A DNA stretch of 64,000 nt. It comes from Gp1-AA145 sp963757135. GTDB taxonomy: Bacteria > Acidobacteriota > Terriglobia > Terriglobales > Acidobacteriaceae. A model generated the notes under the pieces. It ran no database searches. It saw only the letters and a program-made list of their open reading frames with translations, and was not told the DNA's origin. Location of the stretch: NCBI GenBank assembly GCA_963757135.1, contig CAVWQE010000001.1, forward strand, positions 1 through 64,000. Reading direction: 5' to 3'. The position numbers were made by a program, and so were the translations under genes. Below, piece after piece: positions 26,031 through 34,353 of this stretch; positions within the stretch are counted from its first letter, which is position 1, and each line of letters opens with the position of its first letter.

Positions 26031-26594
26031 TCATGGAGACTCCGCTTGTGTTGGCCACTCCGGAGGACTGCATTCCGGACACTGGCTGTTGATGAATGCT
26101 AGCCATGTCACAATCTCCTGCAAGTCGGGCATGGTCTGTCCCTCCGCCGCTCGGTACACTGCAAACACCTCGCCGAATCGGTCAGTAATATAAATTGCTG
26201 TGGCAGGGTGACCGTCGTTGTCCGCAGCGCCCACGGAGCTATGTGTTCGCCCATCCTCATCGACCAGCAAAGGAAAAGGTAGGTTGGCTTGCTTCTTAAG
26301 TCGGGTTGCCAGTTCCCGGGGGCACTGCATTATGGCCAGCACCTGAGTCTGCTCGTCCAGAAGCCGGCTATAGTCTGCCGCAATCCCAGCCAAAATCTTG
26401 AGGTCAGGACTGCAATCTTCCCCTCCCGCGAATACCAGCAGCAAGTTGGAACGCCCGCGATAATCGGAGAGACTGACTGGCTGCCCGACAGTCGAGGTCA
26501 GAGTGAAATCACGAATCAACTGTCCCTTCCCTGGGCGTGCCTCAGGTGCGTTGGCCATTCCGCCGGCAAGGTCAGCTTGTGTCATTCTCTCCAC
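26031..26594 (-). CDS. Peroxiredoxin-like (AhpC/TSA-type) protein
   Basis: The protein has a thioredoxin-fold peroxiredoxin layout: GQLIRDFTLTSTVGQPVSLS, then YRGRSNLLLVFAGGEDCSPD, where the single Cys in the first turn after the strand could be peroxidatic. LPFPLLVDEDGRTHSSVG and AIYITDRFGEVFAVYR follow. The usual PxxxT/SxxC is modified to GGEDC, so peroxidase activity is uncertain. The C-terminus holds CPEC. It may be a thiol-dependent reductase or a redox-regulated protein in the cytoplasm. It lies in a minus-strand run of redox genes. Confidence 0.65.
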   Translation of the reverse strand: MERMTQADLAGGMANAPEARPGKGQLIRDFTLTSTVGQPVSLSDYRGRSNLLLVFAGGEDCSPDLKILAGIAADYSRLLDEQTQVLAIMQCPRELATRLKKQANLPFPLLVDEDGRTHSSVGAADNDGHPATAIYITDRFGEVFAVYRAAEGQTMPDLQEIVTWLAFINSQCPECSPPEWPTQAESP

Positions 26595-26674
26595 CTCCTC
26601 GCATTCATCCTCTCGTTCACTTGTAGATATCGTTCGCTTTTAAAGAGCAATACGACAAGGCCCTGCTTGGACGA

Positions 26675-26938
26675 TTACTCATGCGCGTAGTGATCCGCAT
26701 TTAGCTGTGCATCGGCCTTCCATTTTTCTGGCAAGTCGTCCAAGGAAAAGATTGCGGAGACTGGACATACCGGAACACAGGCTCCGCAGTCGATACACTC
26801 AACTGGATCGATATACAGTTGCGTCATGGGAGCAAAATCATCCTCGTTTTTGCGAGGATGGATACAATCGACTGGGCACGCATCGACGCACGCCGTGTCT
26901 TTCACATTGATACAGGGCTCGGCTATCACGTAGGCCAT
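26675..26938 (-). CDS. Ferredoxin, 7Fe/8Fe type
   Basis: The small protein begins MAYVIAEPCINVKDTACVDA and carries CVDACPVDCIHP and CIDCGACVPVCPVSAIF. The second cluster motif CxxCxxCxxxCP is complete. The first cluster region has the C-x7-C...C spacing of 7Fe ferredoxins, in which one cluster is a 3Fe-4S. Short C-terminal extension DDLPEKWKADAQLNADHY is common in this type. It carries electrons in the cytoplasm. The start at 26938 is preferred over 26947. It sits 45 bases downstream of the ComA-like gene and may serve it or a neighbouring enzyme. Confidence 0.88.
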   Translation of the reverse strand: MAYVIAEPCINVKDTACVDACPVDCIHPRKNEDDFAPMTQLYIDPVECIDCGACVPVCPVSAIFSLDDLPEKWKADAQLNADHYAHE

Positions 26939-26982
26939 GTTCTTCACATCTCCGTTTCGATCCTAATGACCTTCATTGTTTC

Positions 26983-27822
26983 TTATCCTTTGTAAGTCAC
27001 CACACGTCCCCAAAGGCTTGCCGTTCCCCATATTCCGCGGCGCAAACACTCGAGCTGCACAATCTGGCTATGATCCACGAACAGGTTCACTTCGGGTCCC
27101 CAATTCTTGATGTACCAGGCAAAAACTTCCGAATCGGCAGCCTCGAACATCACCTTCTCCAGGCCGAGCGCGTTGATGACTCTGGCCGGCACATCTGTAC
27201 GCCACTGCTTCACGTTTTCTGTGATGCCTTCCGATTCGATCATGATCATGTAGGCCCCGGCATCCAAAAACCGCTGCGCTAAACGGATGGGCCACTCGGG
27301 ATCGCGAGTCCCTTCCGTTTCCAGTTCTTCGCTTCGGGTTGCGCCGCCTGCGCCAAACTGAATGCCTACTTCGGGCTTGGCCTTCAGTCCGGCTTTCTGC
27401 ACCTGCTCCACCAGTCGCAGCCAGTCGGCCGCGGGCAAGGTAATGAAGCCACTCGAGATCTCAATGATGTCAAATCCCAGTTCCTTACATTCCCCGATAT
27501 AACTCTTCACCGCGTCCGTACCCTGCGTGAGCACCTGCTCGAGAAAACCTCCAGTCGAGACGAGGACTTCGCGTTCGTGGCACAACTTGGTGATTTCCAA
27601 GACGGCACGACGCGGCATGAGCGCGAAGGACCCGCCGGCGAATTTCAGGGAATCCACGTAGCTGCCCATGGTGTCGAGAATGTCCTCAAGGCAATGCCTC
27701 CCCATCGGTGTATAGTACGGCCCACGGATTTCGGTAATCCCTTCAGTCCTTGGCTTCTGCTGCCGCTCATTCACTCTCAGGAAAGAAAACGCACGTTCGT
27801 CTGCAATTTGCATGGTTGTCAT
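26983..27822 (-). CDS. ComA-like (phosphosulfolactate synthase family) protein
   Basis: The protein matches the ComA family, which in methanogens adds sulfite to phosphoenolpyruvate. Conserved stretches are GPYYTPMG, DSLKFAGGSFALMP, STGGFLEQVL, FDIIEISSGFITLP, VGIQFGAGG, MIMIESEGITENV and EVNLFVDHSQIVQLECLRRG. Glu, Lys and His residues in these strands line the TIM-barrel site. ComB/ComC are not in the window, so coenzyme M synthesis is not implied; plants and bacteria have relatives of unclear role. The Met at 27822 follows GGGAG at a long spacing. It lies five bases past the prpD-like gene in the same operon. Confidence 0.75.
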   Translation of the reverse strand: MTTMQIADERAFSFLRVNERQQKPRTEGITEIRGPYYTPMGRHCLEDILDTMGSYVDSLKFAGGSFALMPRRAVLEITKLCHEREVLVSTGGFLEQVLTQGTDAVKSYIGECKELGFDIIEISSGFITLPAADWLRLVEQVQKAGLKAKPEVGIQFGAGGATRSEELETEGTRDPEWPIRLAQRFLDAGAYMIMIESEGITENVKQWRTDVPARVINALGLEKVMFEAADSEVFAWYIKNWGPEVNLFVDHSQIVQLECLRRGIWGTASLWGRVVTYKG

Positions 27823-27826
27823 GTTT

Positions 27827-29290
27827 TCAACTCTCCCTGTGTACACCTGCAACCTGCGAGGCATCGGAATTGTGGCCTAGGGCAGCCAGACACTGCATCA
27901 ACTCGCGAACCGAAACCTGCTCCAAGTTGGCTACCGCGTCGGCGATTGCGGTGCGCTGAGCTGCGCTTGCATGTGGTGTGGCGATCTCATTGAACTTCTG
28001 AATGGCCATTTCCCATGAGATCGGCCGCGTGAAGAATCCCTCATAGTCGTTGGTTTCCTGTTCGAGCACGCGCCCGTCCTTCAGGGTGATCTTTACGCGA
28101 CAAGGCATCTCGTTCGGGAAGCGCTCCGAAAAGCGCGTGCCGGATTGAACCGAGACTTTGCCGAGAAGTGCCTGTACGTCTGAGCGCCGAATGCGCTCCT
28201 GTTCATACTGTTCAGGCATTACCTGACCATCCAGAATCGCTACGGCGATCACGTACGGCAGACTGTGATCAGCCTGTTCTTTGGTGAAAACGGTGGTCTT
28301 GTCACCTTCTTCCCCCCCACCAATGATGTTGTAAGCGACGTCGAAGGTCTCAACTTCCACGCGCTCCACGTCAGTGCTGGAAAACCGGTACCGCCGGAGA
28401 AGCGTGAGGACCGCTTCAATAGCAGTTTGCGAATGGATCTCAGCGTTGTACTTCTTTATCGTAGTCCGGCCCACACACCCAAAGTCTTGCCCCGGCCAAC
28501 TGATCTGGAAATAACCGGTGATGGCATCCATAAGTCCCTTCTCTCCTTCAATTACCTCCAGAGGGCCCGTGATTCCGTGCCTGGCCAGCAGCGCGGCACG
28601 AGTGCAACACGCTGCCAGATTCGGGTAGGCAAGTCCCTTCCAATGCGACAGTCTACCGGTTCGGGTTACCCGCAAGGCGACGAAGGCTGTCCCACTGATG
28701 GCGATTGCGTTGGCGGTCTTTGATCGGTCAAGCTTCAGGATCCTGGAGATCCCTGCAGCTACCGCATAGGCGCCTTGAACCGTGTGGTCAAACCCTCTCG
28801 CCCGGACTGGGGCAACATCGCACAATCGACACTGGACTTGATAGGCGACCGCTAAAGCGATCATGAGGTCACGACCTGTGGCCCCAATGTATTCACCCGC
28901 TGCCAGAATCGCTCCCAGATTGTCGCTGGGGTGACACGTTTCCCCCTTCGCCAGGTAGCTATCGTTGAAATCGAGGTAGCGTATCAAGGCACTGTTGTAG
29001 AGAGCAGCTCGGTCAATGTCAGTGGACCCACCGCCAATCAAAGTACAGTTGCCACTGTTGCCTAGCTCATTGATGTATCCGCGTATCATTCTTATGGGCT
29101 CACAATCGAGTGCCCCCAACCCACAACCCAAAGCATCCAAAATACGGATCTTAAGTTGCTGGCGCGTATCGAGCCCCAGAGCTTCAAATCGTGCTCCGGT
29201 GGCGAAGGTCGCCATCTGCTCCACTTCGCTCGTAATTCCCTCATGCACGGTTACGCTCGCTCTTGACTCGCACGAATGTGTCTCCATCAC
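27827..29290 (-). CDS. MmgE/PrpD family protein
   Basis: This is a member of the 2-methylcitrate dehydratase/cis-aconitate decarboxylase superfamily. Its 487 residues are close to the family norm. Recognisable parts are KIRILDALGCGLGAL near the start, then ALIRYLDFNDSYLAKGETCH with the conserved DFND and CHPSDN, then GYQVQCRL-like sequence (AYQVQCRLCD). KKYNAEIHSQTAIEA holds the conserved H-S-Q. Other PrpD genes (prpB, prpC) are not here, so a methylcitrate cycle role is doubtful. The downstream neighbour is the ComA-like gene, five bases away, suggesting a joint pathway on a carboxylate substrate. Confidence 0.82.
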   Translation of the reverse strand: MMETHSCESRASVTVHEGITSEVEQMATFATGARFEALGLDTRQQLKIRILDALGCGLGALDCEPIRMIRGYINELGNSGNCTLIGGGSTDIDRAALYNSALIRYLDFNDSYLAKGETCHPSDNLGAILAAGEYIGATGRDLMIALAVAYQVQCRLCDVAPVRARGFDHTVQGAYAVAAGISRILKLDRSKTANAIAISGTAFVALRVTRTGRLSHWKGLAYPNLAACCTRAALLARHGITGPLEVIEGEKGLMDAITGYFQISWPGQDFGCVGRTTIKKYNAEIHSQTAIEAVLTLLRRYRFSSTDVERVEVETFDVAYNIIGGGEEGDKTTVFTKEQADHSLPYVIAVAILDGQVMPEQYEQERIRRSDVQALLGKVSVQSGTRFSERFPNEMPCRVKITLKDGRVLEQETNDYEGFFTRPISWEMAIQKFNEIATPHASAAQRTAIADAVANLEQVSVRELMQCLAALGHNSDASQVAGVHRES

Positions 29291-29349
29291 CCACCCTCAA
29301 TTCGGTCGCATGGTGTCCCAAACAAGCCGCGCTTTGCTCGCCGACAGCT

Positions 29350-29646
29350 TCATGCGCTAAGTTCTTGCGGCTCAGTGACGCCAATCATATTGCCTTGCTG
29401 TTTTGTACTGCTTATCGCCACAATGGCTAGTCCCGTGTGCGGATCGAAGCTCAGAGTCATGGTCGAGCAACAGTTCTTGCATAGCCAGAAAAACACTGAA
29501 CTCCGGATAGGCTTCATCTGGCAAATCTGATCCGGGACATCCCGGCAAGGCTCACTGGGCGCCTTGACGTCACAACGAAATAGCTTCCCGCCTCTCCAGT
29601 AGCGGAACGGGGTAGCACACGCAGGATTGGCACATGTCTTAACCAT
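29350..29646 (-). CDS. Small zinc-ribbon-like protein
   Basis: The 98-residue protein begins MVKTCANPACATPFRYWRGG and has two Cys pairs: C5/C10 and WLCKNCCSTMTLSFDP. The spacing suits a zinc ribbon. LFRCDVK and CRDVPDQICQMKP add further Cys. Proteins of this design occur widely in acidobacteria, as I remember, but no function is known. It is transcribed alone, on the minus strand, 59 bases upstream of the prpD-like gene. Confidence 0.6.
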   Translation of the reverse strand: MVKTCANPACATPFRYWRGGKLFRCDVKAPSEPCRDVPDQICQMKPIRSSVFFWLCKNCCSTMTLSFDPHTGLAIVAISSTKQQGNMIGVTEPQELSA

Positions 29647-29818
29647 CCGGAATTCCTTTCTAGACCCCTTTTTCTATTTCTATTTTGCTCACTTCAGCCT
29701 GCTCTTTGAAATGGTTCGTTCGTACTCGCGTAGAAACAACCATCATGTAGTAGGACGCCTGGATCGAGAGATTTCGAATCTGGCACACGGCGCCAATGAC
29801 GGGAGGAGGGGTAGGGAG

Positions 29819-30580
29819 CTAAACTAGTTTGCGCTGAATGGCGTGCATCACAGCTTCCAGGCGATTGTGAGTGCGTAGCTTCCGGTTGATGTGGTGGAGG
29901 TGATTGCGTAGAGTTTGAAGGCTGATTTGCAGGCTCTTAGCAATCTCAGGAGAGTTCTTTCCGGAGGCAAATAGCCTTAGAATCTGTACCTCCTGTTCGG
30001 AAAGCGCCGCCGCCGGAGATACCCTCGGAATAGCTCCTTCGGCAAGCTTGCTGAATTGACGGGACATTTGCAGCATTTTTTCTGTTGCTCGTTCCGTTGT
30101 CTTCTGCCGAGTAATGTCATGTGCCAGATGAATCACCAGACGGCGTTGGTTCCGAGGGTTTTGCCAAACCACTGTGGACAAGTTGACCCATAATCGTTTT
30201 CCTGAACGCAGTCCGACCTGCAGATCGAAATTTGGGACCTTCGTTTCTCCGCCGGTAGTCTCTAAAATGCTGCAGCCCTCATGACACACTTGGGTTCCAA
30301 GAACACCTCGCCCGTGCAGCACTTGGAAACAACTCTTGCCAAGAACCTCGGAAGACGGATACCCAAACAACCGTTCCGCCGCTCCGTTCCAAGATACGAT
30401 CTCGCCCTGATCGCTCACACTAAAGGCGGCGTCTGTGGTCCCTTCAAGGAAGGCAAACAGCTCACTCTCGAGCACTCCAAACCTCCAATGCTCAGCGGCA
30501 TCCACCGCTACGATCGACTCATTGAGAAATAAATGAGCCTCCACAAGTATACGATCAAACGTGGGTACCCACCCCAACAC
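29819..30580 (-). CDS. PAS-LuxR transcriptional regulator
   Basis: A PAS domain (about residues 42-160; FSVSDQGEIVSWNGAAERLF, ITRQKTTERATEK) is joined to a LuxR-type helix-turn-helix (about 190-250; LSEQEVQILRLFASGKNSPE, then LQISLQTLRNHLHHINRKL). The HTH family (NarL/FixJ) binds DNA as dimers after activation. It has no receiver domain, so signal input is through PAS. The true start may be an internal GTG near 30470, just before the PAS domain. The tail of the PAS (CHEGCSILETTGG) has Cys residues. Targets are unknown; it sits in a redox gene run. Confidence 0.78.
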   Translation of the reverse strand: MLGWVPTFDRILVEAHLFLNESIVAVDAAEHWRFGVLESELFAFLEGTTDAAFSVSDQGEIVSWNGAAERLFGYPSSEVLGKSCFQVLHGRGVLGTQVCHEGCSILETTGGETKVPNFDLQVGLRSGKRLWVNLSTVVWQNPRNQRRLVIHLAHDITRQKTTERATEKMLQMSRQFSKLAEGAIPRVSPAAALSEQEVQILRLFASGKNSPEIAKSLQISLQTLRNHLHHINRKLRTHNRLEAVMHAIQRKLV

Positions 30581-30729
30581 ACTGCCGCGCTAGCAAGTGC
30601 TGAATACCATTGGAGACTACCGTTAATACTTACAAGAATGGAAGAAAAACCATAGAACGAAAAAAGACATGCCGCGCCTTGCAGTTCGGGAGGCCGTCGC
30701 ATGGGAAAGCCGAAGGGCGAACAGTTAGT
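30581..30729. other. Gap between SDR and PAS-LuxR genes
   Basis: Nothing gene-like is seen here. It should hold the PAS-LuxR promoter on the minus strand, but no clear box is visible. Confidence 0.35.
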
Positions 30730-31465
30730 TTATCCTTTTCGGGGCGGCTGCGACGGACGGATCTCCAGGCGGCTGACGAGGGCCAGGCCGGGATAACGAT
30801 AAATATCGATCACGGCCTTCGCGATGTCTTTCCCCGACAGTTTCCAGGCTTCATGGAGATTGCTGCCTGTCGAGCCTCCAAAATCGGTGGCCACGCTTCC
30901 CGGCATGATGGTACTGACACGGATGCCATCATACCGAACATCTTGCATCAACGCCTCACCGAGGCCATTAACGCCGAATTTGGAAGCACAGTAAGCGGAG
31001 CCTCCGGCAATACCATGGATGGCGAGCAGGCTTGAGATGTTAAAGATGTGCCCGCCACCTTGCTGCCGCATAATTGGAACGGCTTCGCGGCAACAATAGA
31101 AAACACTGGAAAGGTTTGTCTGAATGCTAGCATCCCATTCCTCAGCCGTAAGATGGTCAACCGGCTTGAAGATGCCAATGCCGGCGTTATTCACCAGGAT
31201 ATCGACCCGACCGAATCGTGTTGCTGCCTTTTGGACGAAGTTGCGGCAGTCATCGTAGCGGCGGACGTCCGCGACGGTTCCAGCGGCGCTGGCTTCGGCC
31301 CCGAAACTGTGGAGCTGGTCAAGCGCCATCTTCAGCGTTCCCGCATTGCGACCGCAGATAAATACGCTGGCACCTTCCCGAACCAAAGCCTCGGCGATGC
31401 TCAATCCAATGCCCCTCGCCCCCCCCCGTTATGAGTGCTACCTTGGCCTCAAATTCGACAGACAC
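30730..31465 (-). pseudogene. Short-chain dehydrogenase/reductase with a G9-tract frameshift
   Basis: This is a classical SDR: VADVRRYDD, VDILVNNAGIGIFKPV (NNAG), IFNISSLLAIHG with the catalytic Ser, and SAYCASKFGVNGLGE with the Y-x3-K pair. The N-terminal start is GTG at 31465 with GGAGG five bases before. It encodes EAKVALITGG and then breaks in the run of nine G (31419-31427 on the plus strand as C9). With eight G the frame continues into GIGLSIAEALV, completing the TGxxxGIG nucleotide motif. With nine it runs out. This could be phase variation, decay or a homopolymer error. Confidence 0.7.
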
Positions 31466-31536
31466 ACGATCCTCCGTTCGCGAATACTCGCCCTTAGGAA
31501 ACTATCTCATTCGGCCAGCCAGGACGTTAAACGGGT

Positions 31537-31848
31537 CTACCAAGACGAGCGGCGCTCTACTACACCCTCACGCTGGTCTCCATGCGCGGGCCGAGACGGG
31601 GGCAATCCGAGCTCGCGAATAAGCTTCTGAGGATCGAATGGAGAGCAATGGAATATGTATCCATCGACATCGAATGTGGGTGTCCGTTGCTTTCCCTCAT
31701 TGAAGCTCATGACAAATGCAAGAGCCTCAGGACTCTCGTCAACATTCACCTCTTCGAAATGCACGCCTTGCTCGCGCAGAAAGTGCCTGGCTGCGCTCGA
31801 GTCTTCGCAGTTCACCCTGGTGTACATTCGGATATGTTTTGGTTTCAA
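31537..31848 (-). CDS. Glutaredoxin-like protein with CEDS in place of CPxC
   Basis: The product has the thioredoxin-fold order: KHIRMYTRVNCEDSSAARHF, VHFEEVNVDESPEAL, RTPTFDVDGYIFHC and FDPQKLIRELGL. TPTFDVDG is the cis-Pro strand. The active-site pair is C-E-D-S, so only the first Cys remains, like monothiol glutaredoxins in having one Cys but without CGFS. The start is likely TTG at 31848 behind AGAGGTGG. It acts in the cytoplasm, perhaps in sulfur or iron-sulfur handling. It is on the same strand as the SDR, about 70 bases upstream of it. Confidence 0.68.
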   Translation of the reverse strand: MKPKHIRMYTRVNCEDSSAARHFLREQGVHFEEVNVDESPEALAFVMSFNEGKQRTPTFDVDGYIFHCSPFDPQKLIRELGLPPSRPAHGDQREGVVERRSSW

Positions 31849-32007
31849 AGACCCACCTCTTTCCGCGCTGGTGCAGTGCAGCAACTGTTTTAGCGCCAAC
31901 GAACATCATTTTCTCTGTGGGGGTTCGCGGCGGAGTATCTTCCGAGTATCCACTCTCGGTGTCGCAGCCAGAAGCAGAGAACTCGACCGAGACTGGAGAA
32001 ATCCCTA

Positions 32008-32436
32008 TCACGGTTTTTCGGTGCCCTTCGTCCAGGAAACAGTGAGCAGAAACGCACTCTCCTGCAAAGCTTCGACGCCATGCCGCATGCCGCAGTCTAA
32101 CGCCAGCAATTGTTCTGCGGAGAGCTCGACAGGCGCCAGCCCTGGCAAGTGGAGACGGATCTTGCCCACAAGAACCTGAATCGAGATTCTGGCCTCCGCC
32201 CTGTGTTCCTCCATGTGCGTAGCAGCCTTCATAAGGACCAAAACGATGCGGAAGTCTGGATACTTTGCCAGGGTCTTCGAACTACGTCCCGTTTCGCGGT
32301 CCCATGAATCTTCTCGGCGAAGCGCTCGCAGCTCTTGTTGGAGATCGAATCGCAGCAACGGCTCAGCCAGGTATGGCAGCCGGTTGAGGGCTTTCGTGCC
32401 GTCTCCGGGATGGCAGGTGCTTTGGTTCGCGTTCAT
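32008..32436 (-). CDS. Small cupin-domain protein
   Basis: About 120 residues form a single small beta-barrel: WDRETGRSSKTLAKYP, FRIVLVLMKAATHMEEHRAE, ISIQVLVGKIRLHLPG, LLALDCGMRHGVEAL and AFLLTVSW. The two cupin motifs are recognisable (EEHRAE...G; then ALDCGMRHGVEA), but the usual metal His residues are partly changed. The ordered pattern recalls acidobacterial cupins of unknown role. The first 25-30 residues look non-conserved, so the start may be internal. It may be a redox- or metal-linked binding protein. Confidence 0.6.
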   Translation of the reverse strand: MNANQSTCHPGDGTKALNRLPYLAEPLLRFDLQQELRALRREDSWDRETGRSSKTLAKYPDFRIVLVLMKAATHMEEHRAEARISIQVLVGKIRLHLPGLAPVELSAEQLLALDCGMRHGVEALQESAFLLTVSWTKGTEKP

Positions 32437-32564
32437 GATCAGTACCTCTGTACTTTCCGTGAGCGGTCAGTTCCGAGACCTACAATGGCCACCACCGTCA
32501 CTATCCCCTGTGCCTGAAACCGATCGGTCCCACACTGCGGATTGAATGTGCGTCGCTTCGATCC

Positions 32565-33311
32565 CTAGTTATACCCCGCAAACTCTTCGATCCTGATGTT
32601 GTCGTCGTCCACTCCCGTACTGATGAGCATGGTGTGCATGGCTTTTACCATGAGTGGCGGTCCTGTCACGTAATAAACAGGTGAGACAACTCGCGTGAGA
32701 TACGTTGCGAGCATCTGGGGGTTGATCACCCCTCTCTCTCCCGGCCAAGGCTGTGTGGATTTCTCCATCTCAGTCATGCAAGCAATGAGTTTGAAGTGCG
32801 GGTTCTGCATTTCCAGTCGCTGCAGTTCGTCCAGGAAGGGGGCATCTTCTGGACGTCGGTTCGCGTAGAAAAGCAATGTTCGGTGCGGCAACTTCTCCTT
32901 GGCGGCATGCAAGAGAATGCTCCGGAATGGCGTTATGCCGATTCCGCCGGTCAAAATCACCGCAGCCCGCGATGTGTCATTGTGAAGCCTTAAGTTTCCG
33001 AACGGACCTTCGATTTTGACATCGGTGCCTAACGGAACACTTCTCAGAACTCTCTTGAACGCAGTGTCCCGCAGGCGGGTAGCCACCATGATGAAGTCCT
33101 CATAGGGTGCACTCGCGATTGAGAACCCGCGCACATCGCCTTCAGAGTCTGTTTCACGAGGATTTAGCAGTGTGATGTCGAGGAATTGGCCCGGGGTAAA
33201 CTTAAAGGTAGCTGGCTTCTCAAAACGGAATGCCATGGTGCCCTCAGCCACTTCCCTCCGATCCCTAAGTTTCGTCACAAATTTGGGCCAATCAGCAACC
33301 GCGGTGCTCAT
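32565..33311 (-). CDS. FAD/NAD(P)H-binding oxidoreductase, ferredoxin reductase type
   Basis: The protein has the FNR fold: VAEGTMAFRFEKP, FTPGQFLDITLLNPRE (RxxS-like FAD region, then GFSIASAP), FKRVLRSVPLGTDVKIEGPFG and AAVILTGGIGITPFRSILLHA, which binds NAD(P)H. The C-terminus is short (IEEFAGYN), with a terminal aromatic motif as in ferredoxin-NADP reductases. No iron-sulfur domain is present, so it needs a partner carrier; the ferredoxin at 26675-26938 is nearby. The Met at 33311 is preferred over 33368. It is the first minus-strand gene of the 25-33 kb block. Confidence 0.82.
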   Translation of the reverse strand: MSTAVADWPKFVTKLRDRREVAEGTMAFRFEKPATFKFTPGQFLDITLLNPRETDSEGDVRGFSIASAPYEDFIMVATRLRDTAFKRVLRSVPLGTDVKIEGPFGNLRLHNDTSRAAVILTGGIGITPFRSILLHAAKEKLPHRTLLFYANRRPEDAPFLDELQRLEMQNPHFKLIACMTEMEKSTQPWPGERGVINPQMLATYLTRVVSPVYYVTGPPLMVKAMHTMLISTGVDDDNIRIEEFAGYN

Positions 33312-33535
33312 TTTTCCTCCTCTTCTTCCATACGTGAAATGCGGAATGGTGCGGGTGGCATACTGCACCTATGTCCGCTCTATGCGTACCCGATATCTCA
33401 GAATCCGCCAGCTAAAACCTAATCTTGTGCTCCTTGCCAATACTCGTCCCAATGCGTCAGCACCTCAATAGGTCATTTGTACCGGAAGTAGAAACAATTA
33501 TGAGGCTCGCTTCGCCCAAACTATTGCGCTGAAAT

Positions 33536-34262
33536 ATGATTGGGGGGGGAGCGACGCAGCCAGTGGTTACAGAGAACAACGAATCGGTTCTGCGAAAGAC
33601 CCAGCTATTCGCAAAGCTCACTGCAGTTGAAATGCAAACACTGTGCATGCACGTGGCCCGAAGGCATTTGGCGCGCGGAGAAGTATTATTTGGCGAGGGC
33701 GATCAATGCAAAGGCTTATTTTGTTGTCGCTACGGGTACGATTCGAATTTTCAAATTGTCTGCGACTGGGCGCGAACAGGTGCTAGCGGTCGAGGGTCCT
33801 GGAAGCTCCTTCGCGGAACTTCCAGTGTTCGATGGAGGCGTGTATCCGGCGTCAGCCTCCGCGGTGCAAGATTCGGAAGTGCTCTTCATCTCACGCAATG
33901 ATTTCCAAAACTACTGCCTCGAACATCCTGAAGTGGCGCTCAAAGTACTTGCCGTCGTGGGTTCTCGTTTGCGACGCCTCGTCGGAATCATCGAAGAGTT
34001 ATCGTTTATGACGGTCAGGCAACGACTGATTTCGCTCCTCTTGCGGTTAGCTCAGAGCAGCAGAAAACCCTCCACACAGGGAATGAGGATCGAACTGACG
34101 ACCACTCATCAAGACCTGGCATCGGAGTTGGGCACGGTGAGGGAACTCGTTTCGAGAAACCTGAGCCGCCTCCAGGCTGAAGGGCTTCTGGGAATCGAAG
34201 GGCGTATGATCATCATCAGAGACCTTCCTGGCCTAAAGCGCGAACAGGCCTCAACCAAATAA
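33536..34262 (+). pseudogene. Crp/Fnr regulator with a frameshift in the cyclic-nucleotide-like domain
   Basis: The N-terminal frame reads TQLFAKLTAVEMQTLCMHVA, HLARGEVLFGEGDQCKGLF. The rest continues in another frame as AYFVVATGTIRIFKLS, GREQVLAVEGPGSSF, then a dimer helix and HTH (HQDLASELGTVRELVSRNLS). The switch is near 33705-33725, where one base seems lost next to TTATTTT. The recognition helix keeps R-E-x-x-S-R, expected to contact GTGA/TTGA half-sites. The start may be GTG at 33563. It sits directly before the ric gene, with a matching palindrome between them. Repair gives about 230 residues, normal length. Confidence 0.72.
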
Positions 34263-34287
34263 CCAACAGTTCCTTTTATCTGCAGGC

Positions 34288-34305
34288 CAGTGACATAAGT
34301 CACTG
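34288..34305. promoter_or_regulatory. Perfect palindrome CAGTGACATAAGTCACTG, candidate Crp/Fnr operator
   Basis: The 18 bases are perfectly symmetric. The core GTGA-N6-TCAC has the exact spacing of Crp-family sites. It lies 26 bases after the Crp/Fnr gene stop and about 49 bases before the ric start. The neighbouring regulator's recognition helix (R-E-x-x-S-R) suits GTGA half-sites. The regulation is inferred. Confidence 0.6.
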
Positions 34306-34353
34306 CCGGCAATTCATATTCAGTCCACAATACGTACGGTTGCGGAGGTAAAC

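Noticed and set aside
27827..29290. Methylcitrate cycle assignment for the PrpD-like gene
   Set aside because: No prpB or prpC is in the window and the neighbour is ComA-like; only the family call is kept.
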